A stretch of DNA of 64,000 bases from MGBC124762 sp048201935 (GTDB lineage Bacteria > Bacillota > Clostridia > Oscillospirales > Oscillospiraceae). The notes beneath the pieces are model-generated. The model ran no database searches. It saw nothing but the letters and a program-made list of their open reading frames with translations, and was not told the origin of the DNA. The translations under genes and the position numbers were made by a program. The DNA lies in assembly GCA_048201935.1 (NCBI GenBank), contig DBFBGR010000002.1, positions 62,001-126,000 on the forward strand, in the 5' to 3' direction. Each line of letters starts with the position of its first letter. Position 1 is the first letter of the stretch. Shown in pieces: positions 57,819 through 64,000 of this stretch.

Positions 57819-58595
57819 TTGTTAGCTAAACGGATCATTCCCTGTCTGGATGTGAAGGACGGCCGGGTGGTCAAGGGGGTCAACTTCGTGGGCCTGCGGG
57901 ACGCGGGGGACCCGGTGGCCCTGGCCAAATACTACTCCGACCAAGGGGCGGACGAGATCGTCTTCTTGGACATCACCGCCACCCATGAGCACCGGGACAC
58001 GGTGGCCCACGTGGTGGAGGCTACCGCCTCCCAGGTCTTTGTGCCCCTAACGGTAGGCGGCGGCATCCGCACCCTGGAGGACTTTCAACAGCTTTTGCGC
58101 TCCGGGGCGGACAAAATATCGGTGAACTCCGCCGCCATTGCCGACAAGACGCTGATCTCCCGGGCGGCGGCCCGGTTTGGGAGCCAGTGTGTGGTGGTGG
58201 CCATCGACGCCAAGAAAAACGCCCAGGGCGCGTGGGAGGTGGTCACCCACGGCGGACGGGTCTTCACCGGGCTGGACGCCATCGTCTGGGCCAAGGAGGC
58301 CCAAAGCTTGGGGGCCGGGGAAATTCTACTCACCTCCATGGACGCCGACGGCACCAAGGCGGGCTTCGATTTGCCCTTGACAAAGGCGATCACCGACGCG
58401 GTCTCCATCCCCGTCATCGCCTCCGGCGGTTGCGGTAGCTTGGAGCATTTCGCGGAGGTATTTGAGCAGACCGGCTGCGACGCGGCCCTGGCGGCCTCGC
58501 TGTTCCACTTTGGGGAGCTCACCGTGCCCCAGGTCAAGGAATATCTGCGCACCCAGGGCATCCCGGTGCGTCAGGGGAGGGAAGACCATGTTTGA
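57819..58595 (+). CDS. hisF: imidazole glycerol phosphate synthase cyclase subunit
   Basis: This TIM barrel makes IGP and AICAR from PRFAR using ammonia from HisH. It has 258 residues. Blocks: IIPCLDVKDGRVVKGVNF with the catalytic Asp, LDITATHEHRDT, LTVGGGIRTLED, and LLTSMDADGTKAGFD with the second catalytic Asp. The start is TTG 57819 with GGAGGTG 8 nt upstream. It overlaps hisI by eight bases. Confidence 0.97.
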   Translation: MLAKRIIPCLDVKDGRVVKGVNFVGLRDAGDPVALAKYYSDQGADEIVFLDITATHEHRDTVAHVVEATASQVFVPLTVGGGIRTLEDFQQLLRSGADKISVNSAAIADKTLISRAAARFGSQCVVVAIDAKKNAQGAWEVVTHGGRVFTGLDAIVWAKEAQSLGAGEILLTSMDADGTKAGFDLPLTKAITDAVSIPVIASGGCGSLEHFAEVFEQTGCDAALAASLFHFGELTVPQVKEYLRTQGIPVRQGREDHV

Positions 58596-58914
58596 CCTGG
58601 ACCAGCTCTTTACAAAATCCGACCTCATCCCCGCCATCGTCCAGGATGCGGAGACGGGCCAGGTGCTCATGCTGGGCTTTGCCAACAAGGAAGCCGTCCG
58701 GCTGACTCTCGAGACCAAGACCGCCTGGTTCTGGTCCCGCAGCCGGCAAAAGCTCTGGAACAAGGGGGAGAGCTCGGGCCACTTTTTGAAGGTCCACAAG
58801 GTCCTCACTGACTGCGACACCGACACACTGCTCTATGTCTGCACCCCTCTAGGCCCCACCTGCCACACCGGGGCCCGGAGCTGCTTTTTTAACACCATTT
58901 GGGAGGAAGAATAA
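58588..58914 (+). CDS. hisI: phosphoribosyl-AMP cyclohydrolase
   Basis: This zinc/magnesium enzyme opens the adenine ring of PR-AMP. It is a 108-residue stand-alone domain. Motifs are VLMLGFANKEAVRLTLE, FWSRSRQKLWNKGESSGH, the magnesium site DCDTDTLLY and CHTGARSCFF. GGGAGGGAAG precedes the ATG, inside the end of hisF. hisE follows 1 bp later as a separate gene. Confidence 0.96.
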   Translation: MFDLDQLFTKSDLIPAIVQDAETGQVLMLGFANKEAVRLTLETKTAWFWSRSRQKLWNKGESSGHFLKVHKVLTDCDTDTLLYVCTPLGPTCHTGARSCFFNTIWEEE

Positions 58915-58915
58915 G

Positions 58916-59242
58916 ATGAAACACGTGTTTACTGAACTTTACAAGGTGATCGAGGGCCGCCGGGCCGAGCCCCAGGAGGGCTCCTACACCTGTTATCTCT
59001 TCGACAAGGGCCTGGACAAGATCCTGAAAAAGGTGGGCGAGGAGTGCGCGGAGACCATTATCGCCGCCAAAAACGGCAACAAGGAGGAGACGGTGGGCGA
59101 GATCGCCGACCTCTTTTATCATGTGATGGTGATGATGGTCAACGAGGGCATCCCGCTTACCGACGTTACCGCCGAGCTGGACCGCCGCAGCCAGAAGATC
59201 GGCAACCTCAAGCAGTTCCACGTCTCCGACCACGAGAGCTGA
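58916..59242 (+). CDS. hisE: phosphoribosyl-ATP pyrophosphatase
   Basis: This 108-residue all-helical MazG-type pyrophosphatase converts PR-ATP to PR-AMP. The motif KVGEECAETIIAAK with the metal-binding glutamates and EIADLFYHVMVMMV with Glu/Asp identify it. It is the last recognisable histidine gene in the window; hisC and a histidinol-phosphate phosphatase must be elsewhere. rsmA begins 1 bp after its stop, so it shares the transcript. Confidence 0.96.
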   Translation: MKHVFTELYKVIEGRRAEPQEGSYTCYLFDKGLDKILKKVGEECAETIIAAKNGNKEETVGEIADLFYHVMVMMVNEGIPLTDVTAELDRRSQKIGNLKQFHVSDHES

Positions 59243-59243
59243 G

Positions 59244-60095
59244 ATGGACCTGTGCGACCTTAGGGACATCCAGGCCCTGTTAAAGCGCCACGGCTTCCAC
59301 TTCTCCAAGTCCATGGGGCAGAACTTTCTCATCGAGCCCCAGGTCCCGGTGGACATCGCCGCCGCCTCGGGGGCGGACAAGGGTTGCGCTGTGCTGGAGA
59401 TCGGCCCCGGTATCGGTCCGCTGACGGTCCAGTTGGCCCAGCGGGCGGGGAAGGTAGCCGCCGTAGAGCTGGACCAGTCCCTTTTGCCTGTACTGGCTGA
59501 GACCTTGACAGGCTTTGCAAATACAGAGGTCATCCCAGGCGACGTGATGAAGCTGGACCTGGAGGCTCTGGTGGCTGACAAGTTCCATGGCTTTACACCT
59601 ATTGTCTGCGCCAATCTGCCCTACAACATCACCACTCCGGTAATGACCCGGCTGCTGGAGAGCGGCCTTTTTGCCTCGGTGACCGTGATGATCCAGCGGG
59701 AGGTGGCCAAGCGGGTGTGCGCCGCCCCGGGCACCGCGGACTACGGGGCCTTTTCCGTCTTCTGCCAGTATCACGCCCGATGTGACTACCGCTTTGAGGT
59801 GGGGCCGGCGTGCTTCTATCCCGCCCCCAAGGTGACCTCGGCGGTGGTGACGCTGACCACCCAGTCAAAGCCGGAGTGCGTGGAGAACGAGACCGCCTTC
59901 TTCCAGGTGGTCAAGGCCGCCTTTGCCCAGCGGCGCAAGACCCTGCTCAACTGCCTGGGCAGCGCCTATGGCCAGTATTCCAAGGACGAGCTGCGCCGGA
60001 TCATCCTGGACTGCGGCTTACCTGAAGACATCCGGGGCGAACGCCTGGGCATCCCCGAGTTCGCCGCTCTGGCCAAGCGGCTGAGTGAAAAATAG
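59244..60095 (+). CDS. rsmA: 16S rRNA (adenine1518/1519-N6) dimethyltransferase
   Basis: This enzyme dimethylates the two adjacent adenines in helix 45 of 16S rRNA. It has 283 residues. Motifs: the opening KSMGQNFLIEP, SAM motif LEIGPGIGPLT, motif IV ANLPYNITTPVMTRLL, and AFAQRRKTLLNCL. It follows hisE almost directly, an unusual but benign attachment of a housekeeping gene to the his operon. There is no recognisable terminator after it; the MerR promoter follows at 60115. Confidence 0.95.
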   Translation: MDLCDLRDIQALLKRHGFHFSKSMGQNFLIEPQVPVDIAAASGADKGCAVLEIGPGIGPLTVQLAQRAGKVAAVELDQSLLPVLAETLTGFANTEVIPGDVMKLDLEALVADKFHGFTPIVCANLPYNITTPVMTRLLESGLFASVTVMIQREVAKRVCAAPGTADYGAFSVFCQYHARCDYRFEVGPACFYPAPKVTSAVVTLTTQSKPECVENETAFFQVVKAAFAQRRKTLLNCLGSAYGQYSKDELRRIILDCGLPEDIRGERLGIPEFAALAKRLSEK

Positions 60096-60114
60096 AGAAA
60101 ATGTAAAAATGGGC

Positions 60115-60145
60115 TTGACTTTCCCACTGTGTCAGGGTCTACACT
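60115..60145 (+). promoter_or_regulatory. MerR-type autoregulated promoter
   Basis: TTGACT (60115-60120) and TACACT (60140-60145) are separated by 19 bp, the overlong spacer that MerR proteins correct by twisting DNA. An imperfect dyad in the spacer (TCCC ... AGGG, 60122-60137) is the expected binding site. A perfect palindrome GGAACCGGTTCC (60153-60164) lies just downstream. Confidence 0.68.
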
Positions 60146-60187
60146 GGTCCTTGGAACCGGTTCCCAACAAAATTTTGGAGGAATGTC

Positions 60188-60982
60188 ATGCTCACCATCG
60201 GTGAATTTTCCCGCCTGGGGCGTATCTCCCCACGAATGCTCCGCCACTATGACGCGCTGGGGCTGTTATGCCCGGAGACGGTGGGGGAGAACGGCTACCG
60301 CTACTACCATCAGGAGCAGTTGGTCCGGCTTTTGAAGATACAAAAGCTGCAAAAGTACGGCTTTCGGCTGTCCGAGGTGGGAGAGCTGCTCTCCCTAAGC
60401 GACGAGGCGCTACTCGTTCGCCTCCATCGCCGCCGTTTGGACGCCCACTACGAGGTCTACCTGATGCAGGAGCGATTGCGGGAGCTGGAAGCGGACATCC
60501 TCCGTATGGAGGGAAGACCTATGCCAGACAGCAGATACCATGTGATCCTTATGCCCGACCCGGAGCAGACGGTGTTCGGCATCCGCCGCACCGTCCCGGT
60601 GACCCAGTTCCACGACCTCTTCCAGGAGCTGCGCCAGGAGCTGGCCCGGCGTGGCCTGAAGCAGACCGGGGCCATCCAGATGCTCTACCACAGCGAGGAG
60701 TTCAACTACGAGGGCGCGGACGTGGAGGTCCAGGCCGTGGTGGAGCCGGGCCCGGATACCACCGTGAAGCCCGCCTACGCCGCCTGCGCCGCTGTAGTCC
60801 ACAAGGGACCTTATGACGGCCTCCCCGGGGCCTACGAGGCCCTGGCGGCCTGGATGGCCCGGCACCCGGAGTACCGCATCTGCGGCCCGGCCATCGACCG
60901 CTATCTGAACGACCCGGATACCACGCCGCCCGAGCAGCTGGAGACCGGGGTGCTTTTCCCTGTGGAGCGCATCGCTGAATAA
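60188..60982 (+). CDS. MerR family regulator with GyrI-like effector-binding domain
   Basis: This 264-residue protein has an N-terminal MerR DNA-binding domain (1-70: IGEFSRLGRISPRMLRHYDALGLL, GYRYYHQEQL) and a coiled-coil linker. A C-terminal GyrI-like domain (about 118-262), related to the BmrR drug-binding domain, follows with YEALAAWMARHPE and LETGVLFPV near its end. This architecture senses hydrophobic cations or other small molecules and activates its own promoter. GGAGG lies before the ATG. It is monocistronic, with a strong terminator after it; no exporter is adjacent, so the target genes are unknown. Confidence 0.9.
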   Translation: MLTIGEFSRLGRISPRMLRHYDALGLLCPETVGENGYRYYHQEQLVRLLKIQKLQKYGFRLSEVGELLSLSDEALLVRLHRRRLDAHYEVYLMQERLRELEADILRMEGRPMPDSRYHVILMPDPEQTVFGIRRTVPVTQFHDLFQELRQELARRGLKQTGAIQMLYHSEEFNYEGADVEVQAVVEPGPDTTVKPAYAACAAVVHKGPYDGLPGAYEALAAWMARHPEYRICGPAIDRYLNDPDTTPPEQLETGVLFPVERIAE

Positions 60983-60987
60983 AAGCA

Positions 60988-61025
60988 AGAGGGCCGCGAC
61001 AGTCGTCGCGGCCCTCTCTTGTTGC
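60988..61025. terminator. bidirectional terminator after the MerR gene
   Basis: Perfect 13-bp stem AGAGGGCCGCGAC (60988-61000) / GTCGCGGCCCTCT (61005-61017) with CTTGTT on the right and AAAA on the left. It serves the convergent zinc-ribbon gene as well. Confidence 0.85.
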
Positions 61026-61034
61026 CTTGCTTTG

Positions 61035-61307
61035 TTACTGCTTTTTCCACCGAAGCAGCATGGGGAAGAACTGCTCCATCTGGGCCTTGGCCTGGTCGGC
61101 GGTCATCTCCGGGTGGCCCGCCACCATGTGGGGCACGCAGAAGTCGATCATCTCCTCCATGGTCATGGACGAGGTGAAGGCCCCGTGCTGGTAGCAGTAC
61201 TGGCAGTAGTCCTCGCTATGTTTGCCGTCGGCCTCGGTGCCGTGATCCTCGGGCTGGGCCAGGGGCATGCCGCAGGACTGGCAGAACTTCATCTGGGAAA
61301 GATCCAT
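61035..61307 (-). CDS. putative zinc ribbon domain protein
   Basis: This is a 90-residue protein of the putative zinc ribbon family (PF12674-like). Metal ligands are in KFCQSCGMPL and YCQYCYQHGAF. The C-terminal half (MTADQAKAQMEQFFPML) is helical. The family is common in anaerobes and often lies next to regulators; no function is known. AAAGGAGCG precedes the ATG. The WYL regulator ends 15 bp upstream on the same strand, so they may be cotranscribed. Confidence 0.83.
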   Translation of the reverse strand: MDLSQMKFCQSCGMPLAQPEDHGTEADGKHSEDYCQYCYQHGAFTSSMTMEEMIDFCVPHMVAGHPEMTADQAKAQMEQFFPMLLRWKKQ

Positions 61308-61322
61308 GATTTTTCGCTCCTT

Positions 61323-62264
61323 TCAGGTTGATGGGTCCAGTATATCAGGGAAAACATGACACAGTTTGTCAGGTTCAGCATTGGCCCGATAAATTTCTCG
61401 GCCCAAAAGGGCCAGCTGACGCTTCAAATATTCCGGCTCCAGCACCTCAACGCCTACGCCGAAGGATAAGAGATACCCATAGAGCCAGCCGTCGATGGGG
61501 AAGGGGACGCTGACCCGAAGGGCCCCGTCCTCCTCGCGCTGGATGTCCTTGGAGGCAAATTCGTCGTATACCCGGTAGGCCATGGCGGGGGAAAAGCGCA
61601 GGGTAATGGGGGTGACCTCCTGACTACCAAAGCCCGACTCGATGTCCGGCGGCGGCTCCGGGGGCTCCATGGTCTCGTCTGTCTCCTGGACCTCCAGCAT
61701 CCGGCTCAAGCGAAAGGTCCGCCAGGTGGACTTATTCAGGCACCAGCCTTGGAGATACCACGCCCGGCTCTTGAACACCAGCCGCACGGGCAACGCCCGA
61801 CGCTGTTGGGCGGCGCTGTACGCGCTGATATAAGTGAAGGTGAGGATGTGCCGGGCCAGGATGGCGTTTTTGTAGAAGGTGAAGTCTCCCTGGGGCCACT
61901 GGCTCTGCCACGGGGTCAGCTCCACCTGGAGCCAGTCGGGCTGGGTGGGGCGAAAGAGGGCGGCCAGCTTGGTGGCCACCTCCGGCCCGCCCAGGCCGTC
62001 GGGCATGGAGCGAAGGGCGGTCAGCAGCTGGGCCTGCTCCTCTTCAGTGAAGGCCGCCCGGTCCAGGGTGTAGTGCTCCATCAGCGCCACGCCGCCGCCC
62101 TTGCCCTGAGTGGCGTAGATGGGCACCCCTGCCTGGGAGAGGGCGTCCACGTCCCGGTAGATGGTGCGCGTGGACACCTCCAGCCGCTGGGCCAGCTCCC
62201 CGGCGGTCATCTGCCGGTGCTCCAACAGTAGATATAAAAGCCGAAACAGTCTGCTGTCCGACAC
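61323..62264 (-). CDS. WYL-domain helix-turn-helix transcriptional regulator (YafY/DeoR type)
   Basis: This 313-residue regulator has an N-terminal DeoR-type winged helix (RLFRLLYLLLEHRQMTAGELAQRLEVSTRTIYRDVDAL) and a C-terminal WYL domain at about 130-225 (FTYISAYSAAQQRRALPVRLVF, SRAWYLQGWCLN). A WCX-type end with VPFPIDGWLYGYLLSFG follows. WYL domains bind nucleotides or small ligands. GTG 62264 is chosen: AAAGGTGG lies 8 nt upstream, and the ATG at 62288 overlaps the -10 box of the promoter at 62287-62315. The gene is divergent from the SPFH gene, with both promoters packed in 65 bp, so it is the likely regulator of that gene. Confidence 0.87.
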   Translation of the reverse strand: MSDSRLFRLLYLLLEHRQMTAGELAQRLEVSTRTIYRDVDALSQAGVPIYATQGKGGGVALMEHYTLDRAAFTEEEQAQLLTALRSMPDGLGGPEVATKLAALFRPTQPDWLQVELTPWQSQWPQGDFTFYKNAILARHILTFTYISAYSAAQQRRALPVRLVFKSRAWYLQGWCLNKSTWRTFRLSRMLEVQETDETMEPPEPPPDIESGFGSQEVTPITLRFSPAMAYRVYDEFASKDIQREEDGALRVSVPFPIDGWLYGYLLSFGVGVEVLEPEYLKRQLALLGREIYRANAEPDKLCHVFPDILDPST

Positions 62265-62286
62265 CCCGCTCACCACCTTTGCAAAC

Positions 62287-62315
62287 ATGATACCACAATG
62301 GAAACTTTTTTGCAA
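62287..62315 (-). promoter_or_regulatory. promoter of the WYL regulator
   Basis: On the minus strand TTGCAA (62310-62315), 17 bp, TATCAT (62287-62292), with TGTGG before the -10 box. Confidence 0.72.
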
Positions 62316-62322
62316 AAGGGGA

Positions 62323-62351
62323 TTGACAAAGCCCTCGGCCGGGTGTAGTAT
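62323..62351 (+). promoter_or_regulatory. promoter of the SPFH gene
   Basis: TTGACA (62323-62328), 17 bp, TAGTAT (62346-62351). It lies 7 bp from the divergent promoter's -35 box. Confidence 0.72.
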
Positions 62352-62356
62352 TGTTA

Positions 62357-62375
62357 TGCTATCAAAATAATAGCA
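62357..62375. promoter_or_regulatory. inverted repeat at the SPFH transcription start, candidate operator
   Basis: TGCTAT (62357-62362) and ATAGCA (62370-62375) with 7 bp between, just after the -10 box. Confidence 0.45.
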
Positions 62376-62394
62376 CTTAGAGGAGGAGATACAT

Positions 62395-63441
62395 ATGAAG
62401 CAAAACAACATTACCGAGCGCGAGCTACGCCCCATGAACGGTCTGCTGGCCCTGTTACTTATCATTCTGGGCTTCGCCGCCGCTACCACCGCCTTCGTCT
62501 TTGGTATCATCGACATGGTCAATATGGGAGACGGACACCTGCCCGGTATCCTGCTCTTTGTGGCGGGCATTTTGGGCTGGGTGGTCTTTTCCGTCCTGCC
62601 CGCAGGGCTGAAGGTGGTCCATCCCAACGAGGCCCGGGTGCTGACCCTCTTTGGCAACTACCACGGCACCATCAAAAAGCCCGGCTTCTTCTTTGTCAAT
62701 CCCTTCTGCACCAGCTTTTGCCCGGCCTATAAGGCCGCCGAGACCGCCGCGGAGAAGGAGGCGGAAAAGGCCTTCTCCGTTGGGAAGGTCTCCCTTGGCA
62801 TGTCCTCCCTTGGCATGGTGAATATGAGCAAGAACATCTCCTTGAAGACCCAGACCCTGGACAATCAGCGCCAAAAGGTCAACGACGTGCTGGGTAACCC
62901 GGTCATCATCGGCGCAGTGGTCATCTGGCGGGTGGCCGACCCCACCCGGGCGGTCTTCGCCGTGGAGAACTACACCGAGTTTTTGTCCATCCAGGCCGAC
63001 TCCACCGTGCGCAACATCGCCCGGCTCTACCCCTATGACGTTTTCGCCGAGGACGGCGACCTGGACGGCGACGGCGTGCCGGAGAAGACCCTGCGGGGCA
63101 GCGCCATAGAGATCGCCGAGAGCATGCGTGACGAGCTCCAAAAGCGGGTCAGCGAGGCGGGTCTGGAGGTCCAGGAGGTCCGCATCACCCACCTGGCCTA
63201 CGCCGAGGAGATCGCCGCCGCCATGCTCCAGCGCCAACAGGCCGTGGCCATCATCGCCGCGCGGCAGAAGATCGTGGACGGCGCGGTGGGCATGGTGAAG
63301 ATGGCCATCGACAAGCTGGGCGAGGACGAAGTGGTGGTGCTGGACGAGGAGAGAAAGGCCGCCATGGTCTCCAACCTCTTGGTGGTCCTCTGCGGCAACA
63401 AGGACGCCCAGCCCGTCCTCAACAGCGGCTCTATTTACTGA
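62395..63441 (+). CDS. SPFH/Band 7 domain membrane protein
   Basis: This 348-residue membrane-organising protein has two N-terminal helices (about 15-40 and 50-70) and an SPFH domain at about 75-290. The SPFH domain begins at VVHPNEARVLTLFGNYHGTIKKPGFFFVNPF. A loop region resembles bacterial stomatin/prohibitin-type proteins (AIEIAESMRDELQKRV, VRITHLAYAEEIAAAMLQRQQ). Such proteins cluster in membrane microdomains and control proteases or stress. GGAGGAGA precedes the ATG. The divergent WYL regulator probably controls it, and the gene for a small coiled-coil/RHH protein follows 1 bp after its stop. Confidence 0.9.
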   Translation: MKQNNITERELRPMNGLLALLLIILGFAAATTAFVFGIIDMVNMGDGHLPGILLFVAGILGWVVFSVLPAGLKVVHPNEARVLTLFGNYHGTIKKPGFFFVNPFCTSFCPAYKAAETAAEKEAEKAFSVGKVSLGMSSLGMVNMSKNISLKTQTLDNQRQKVNDVLGNPVIIGAVVIWRVADPTRAVFAVENYTEFLSIQADSTVRNIARLYPYDVFAEDGDLDGDGVPEKTLRGSAIEIAESMRDELQKRVSEAGLEVQEVRITHLAYAEEIAAAMLQRQQAVAIIAARQKIVDGAVGMVKMAIDKLGEDEVVVLDEERKAAMVSNLLVVLCGNKDAQPVLNSGSIY

Positions 63442-63442
63442 T

Positions 63443-63694
63443 ATGGGACCCGCAGAGAAGGAACGCCAGCTCCAGGAGCGGCTGGAGCGGGTCGCCCAGC
63501 TGGAGGCGGAGGTCCTGCGCCGGGAAAAGGCCCTGAAGGACAAGGAAAAGGCCAAAAAGCAGGTGCTTTTGCGCCTGGCTCCCAGCCTGTGGGACCAGGT
63601 GGCCTCCCTGGCGGAGGAGGACTTTCGCTCCATCAACGCGGAGATTGAATACCTGCTGACCCAGGCGGTGAAGGGCCGCCGGGGCAGGGGATAG
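63443..63694 (+). CDS. small coiled-coil protein with ribbon-helix-helix-like C-terminus
   Basis: This is an 83-residue basic protein. The first 40 residues form a heptad-like charged helix (QLQERLERVAQLEAEVLRREKAL). The rest, VLLRLAPSLWDQVASLAEEDFRSINAEIEYLLTQ, has the Arc/MetJ ribbon-helix-helix pattern. It starts 1 bp after the SPFH stop without its own ribosome site and must be coupled. In many Firmicutes an Arc-like small protein follows this type of SPFH gene. Whether it binds DNA or only the SPFH protein is open. Confidence 0.75.
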   Translation: MGPAEKERQLQERLERVAQLEAEVLRREKALKDKEKAKKQVLLRLAPSLWDQVASLAEEDFRSINAEIEYLLTQAVKGRRGRG

Positions 63695-63702
63695 GCAACA
63701 GC

Positions 63703-63735
63703 AAGGGCGTGACCTGACTGGTCATGCCCTTTTCA
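63703..63735. terminator. bidirectional terminator after the SPFH unit
   Basis: AAGGGCGTGACC (63703-63714) pairs with GGTCATGCCCTT (63720-63731) with one G-U pair, followed by TTCAT. Confidence 0.65.
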
Positions 63736-63748
63736 TATACTCAGGCCA

Positions 63749-64000
63749 TCAGAACAGGACCCAGCAGAACACCACCGTGCTGACGAGGCAGGTGGCGGCG
63801 TAGAGCCACTTGTTTTTGGCCCGGGGCAGAAAGAGGAAGAAGAAGGCCAAAACGCCCGCCACGTCCATGAGGAGCTGGAAGAGGAAGGTCTGGTACTGGG
63901 CGAAGAAGCACGCCACCGCCACGGTCTCGGCGGCCAGGGCGCCGATGGGCAGGGCATAGAGCGCGCTGCTCCACACCCGGTCCCGGTTCCAATCATAGAG
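63749..64000 (-). CDS. membrane protein, C-terminal part (5' end off window)
   Basis: Only the last 83 residues are visible; the frame stays open to the right edge (LYDWNRDRVW and onwards), so the start lies outside. The visible part has about three hydrophobic helices (LYALPIGALAAETVAVACFF, LLMDVAGVLAFFFLFLP, WLYAATCLVSTVVFCWVLF) and no soluble domain. I cannot assign a family. It converges on the SPFH unit and shares its terminator. Confidence 0.7.
   Translation of the reverse strand, partial: LYDWNRDRVWSSALYALPIGALAAETVAVACFFAQYQTFLFQLLMDVAGVLAFFFLFLPRAKNKWLYAATCLVSTVVFCWVLF

Noticed and set aside
1..64000. CRISPR array, insertion sequences or integrase genes
   Set aside because: No regularly spaced repeats and no transposase or recombinase motifs were seen on either strand.

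Overview
The window is about 64 kb of GC-rich, gene-dense chromosome from a low-motility-information, endospore-forming Firmicute, most like a member of the Oscillospiraceae/Ruminococcaceae (Clostridia; the Flavonifractor, Intestinimonas and Lawsonibacter group is the closest match I can suggest). The evidence is spoIIP, PolC-type DNA polymerase III, a BlaI/M56 pair, a YqeG-type phosphatase, a CD1247-like protein and strong Shine-Dalgarno sequences, together with high GC content. Many genes start with GTG or TTG. The genus is an inference. I see no prophage, transposase or CRISPR array.

Layout. 1-9 kb holds unrelated small units: a partial GH13 amylase, a PAS/degenerate-GGDEF/EAL protein, AzlCD, a CPA2 antiporter, a frameshifted lipoprotein, a CAT-like acyltransferase, an MBL hydrolase, a YbaK deacylase and a NERD protein. 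8.8-10.8 kb is a tRNA-Pro(CGG) followed by a lower-GC accessory stretch with a methyltransferase, two overlapping unknown genes, hairpins and a tandem repeat. 10.8-16.6 kb holds an aldo/keto reductase, an unusual amino-acid-type ABC transporter (its ATPase carries a C-terminal GHKL-like domain and its binding protein has its two halves in swapped order), and a PRTase-like, ECF S-component and DUF4430 set. 16.7-23.6 kb holds purB, pfkA, a BlaI repressor with an M56-M23 fused metallopeptidase, and spoIIP.

23.7-41.7 kb is core machinery: smc-ftsY, rph-rdgB-yhbY-nadD/yqeK-LCP-rsfS, leuS, rpsU, yqeG with an AP endonuclease, an aminopeptidase P family protein, efp and a CD1247-like protein. 41.9-52.4 kb is the conserved Firmicute run pyrH-frr-uppS-cdsA-dxr-rseP-ispG-polC, which links UMP synthesis, ribosome recycling, lipid carriers, phospholipid precursors, MEP isoprenoid synthesis and replication. 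52.4-59.2 kb is a complete-looking histidine operon (hisZ-hisG fusion, hisD, hisB, hisH, hisA, a P-loop kinase, hisF, hisI, hisE) followed by rsmA. hisC and the histidinol-phosphatase are not present here. 60.1-64 kb holds a MerR regulator with a classic 19-bp-spacer promoter, a zinc-ribbon protein, a WYL regulator divergent from an SPFH protein with a coiled-coil/RHH partner, and the end of a membrane protein.

Most housekeeping units have a readable sigma-A promoter, nearly always with a 17-bp spacer. Five of them share TGTGG immediately before the -10 box. Several convergent pairs are separated by bidirectional terminators.
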